Assembly: GCA_031254095.1 (NCBI GenBank)
Contig: JAIRVC010000366.1
Location: 1-7,814, forward strand
Direction: 5' to 3'
Source: Acidobacteriota bacterium
GTDB lineage: Bacteria > Acidobacteriota > UBA6911
Length of the DNA: 7,814 nt
Every line of letters starts with the position of its first letter. The first letter of the stretch is position 1. Made by a program: the position numbers and the translations under genes. Below are positions 6,925-7,814 of this stretch, in pieces. A model generated the notes under the pieces. That model saw only the letters and a list, made by a program, of their open reading frames with translations. It made no database searches and was not told where the DNA came from.

Positions 6925-6939
6925 GGGGACGCCATCCCC
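6925..6939 (-). terminator. Short hairpin at the end of the GAF/PAS gene
   Basis: On the minus strand GGGGA and TCCCC form a 5-bp stem with loop TGGCG, starting at the last base of the TAG stop and followed by ATTGTTCT. The stem is short and the T-run poor. It may weaken rather than stop transcription into the small gene. Confidence 0.3.
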
Positions 6940-7814
6940 TACTCGCGTTTATCACGCGTATACCCGACCACGACGAAGTCGTCCCCGAGCTTCACGCGAA
7001 CCAGTGTGATCTCCGCCGGGATCGTTGTGCCGTCCGGCGTTTGGTGCGTCCAGTCAAAGGTGCAGCGCTCGACCGCAAACGCCTTGGTGACCATGATCTT
7101 GGCCTTCTCGCCGGATATCTGCCCGTCGGGCTGGCGCTCGGGCGAAAACTCAAAGAACCGCTCGACATACTCCTGCTTATCCTTGACCCCGTACAGCCGT
7201 ACGGCGGCCTCGTTGCAGTCCAGGACGTTCATGTTTTTGTCCCAGATCTGACAGCACAGCGGGGACGAATCCAGCATCAGCCGCATCCGTTCCTCAGCCT
7301 CGCGGATCTGGCGCATATCGCGCGCATACCCGGCCACGACGTAATCCTTCCCGTGCTGTACGCGGACCAGCGTGATCTCCGCCGGGATCAGCGTACCGTC
7401 CGGCGTTTGGTGCATCCAGTCAAAGACGCACCGCTCTCCCTCGAACGCCTTGTTGATAAACGCCACGGCCAGGTCGGCGGACCGCTCGCCATAGGGCTGG
7501 TACTCGGGAGAAAGCTCAAAGAATCTCTCGATATACGCCTTTTTATCCTCTAAGCCGTACAGCCGCACGGCGGCCTCGTTGCATTCCAGGACGTTCATGT
7601 CCGCGTCAAAAATCAAACAACTGACCGGGGAGGCATCCAGCATCAGCCTGATATAGTCCTCCTTCTCCTTAATGCTTTGCGTCATCTCGTTGCGGACAAC
7701 CGCGTTGGCGATCAAAAGACTGCTCGAGCGCAGGATCTTTTCCTCCTCGCCGGTAAATACGCGTTCATGGCGGCAGTCGTCAAAGCCGATAAAGCCCCAG
7801 AACTGTTCCTGGAT
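6939..7814 (-). CDS. GAF-PAS-PAS sensory protein (5' partial)
   Basis: The reading frame is open to the right edge, so the protein begins outside the window; the TTG at 7715 is not a real start. The first visible residues (QFWGFIGFDDCRHERVFTGE, then the helix with ANAVVRNE) are the end of a GAF domain, a small-molecule binding fold. Two PAS domains follow, at 7661-7311 and 7295-6945, each with NVLxCNEAAVRLYG, HQTPDGT, IPAEITLVRV and a GYxRD end. They are about 65% identical by hand alignment. The protein stops at GYTRDKRE, at the place where the first PAS runs into its linker (RQIREAEER). Hence no histidine kinase, GGDEF, HTH or other output domain follows. Either the output lies N-terminally outside the window, or it is a stand-alone sensor, or a C-terminal module was lost. 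Codon use is GC-rich, like the 3' part of the chemoreceptor gene. Confidence 0.88.
   Translation of the reverse strand: MQEQFWGFIGFDDCRHERVFTGEEEKILRSSSLLIANAVVRNEMTQSIKEKEDYIRLMLDASPVSCLIFDADMNVLECNEAAVRLYGLEDKKAYIERFFELSPEYQPYGERSADLAVAFINKAFEGERCVFDWMHQTPDGTLIPAEITLVRVQHGKDYVVAGYARDMRQIREAEERMRLMLDSSPLCCQIWDKNMNVLDCNEAAVRLYGVKDKQEYVERFFEFSPERQPDGQISGEKAKIMVTKAFAVERCTFDWTHQTPDGTTIPAEITLVRVKLGDDFVVVGYTRDKRE
6945..7661 (-). repeat. Tandem 366-bp duplication encoding two PAS domains
   Basis: Two in-frame copies, 7311-7661 and 6945-7295, have a period of 366 bp (122 codons). Similarity is visible in DNA as well as protein; for example, the stretch starting at 7021 closely matches the one starting at 7387. 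This indicates an internal domain duplication that is fairly recent or kept similar. Confidence 0.85.

Noticed and set aside
7041..7553. Plus-strand open frame across the PAS region
   Set aside because: It mirrors the PAS duplication in antisense and resembles no protein I know.
1..7814. Mobile element, CRISPR array or tRNA
   Set aside because: No transposase or integrase, no flanking repeats, no regularly spaced short repeats and no tRNA-like fold were seen; the only tandem repeat is the PAS duplication.

Overview
The window looks like the chromosome of an anaerobic, Gram-positive type bacterium of the Clostridia (Bacillota). The grounds are strong purine-rich ribosome binding sites (GGAGGAGG, AGGAGG, AAAGGAG), SigA-type promoters including an extended -10, a short Lys-rich lipoprotein signal peptide, a tyrosine phenol-lyase/tryptophanase relative, and mid-range GC with marked local variation. 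This assignment is inference; no rRNA or other taxonomic marker is present. No tRNA, rRNA, CRISPR array, insertion sequence or phage gene was seen.

Layout. (1) Positions 1-956, + strand: the C-terminal two thirds of a divergent PLP-dependent beta-eliminating lyase, nearer tyrosine phenol-lyase than tryptophanase; its N-terminus lies left of the window. (2) About 1056-1949, - strand: an AraC-family regulator with an N-terminal cupin, convergent with the lyase. (3) 1950-2139: a divergent control region with a good promoter for the regulator, a palindrome over its -35, an overlapping possible promoter for the + strand, and a leader stem-loop. (4) 2140-3303 and 3329-4048, + strand: an uncharacterised lipoprotein and a short QueG-like (COG1600) double [4Fe-4S] protein, probably one operon ending in a textbook terminator at 4129-4170. 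(5) 4375-6546, + strand: a 723-residue transmembrane chemoreceptor with its own near-consensus promoter, ending before a strong hairpin. (6) - strand, convergent with the receptor: a GAF-PAS-PAS protein whose start lies right of the window (6939-7814), then a 68-residue two-helix membrane protein (6670-6876).

How the genes may work together. The AraC-type regulator is divergent from the lipoprotein/Fe-S pair and may control it and itself; this is inferred from arrangement only. The chemoreceptor and the GAF/PAS protein are both signal-input proteins, but nothing ties them to the metabolic genes. I see no clearly new defence or mobile system. The most unusual points are: substituted active-site positions in the lyase, the uncharacterised lipoprotein/Fe-S pair, the abrupt codon-usage change inside the chemoreceptor gene, and the GAF-PAS-PAS protein that ends just where an output domain would be expected.
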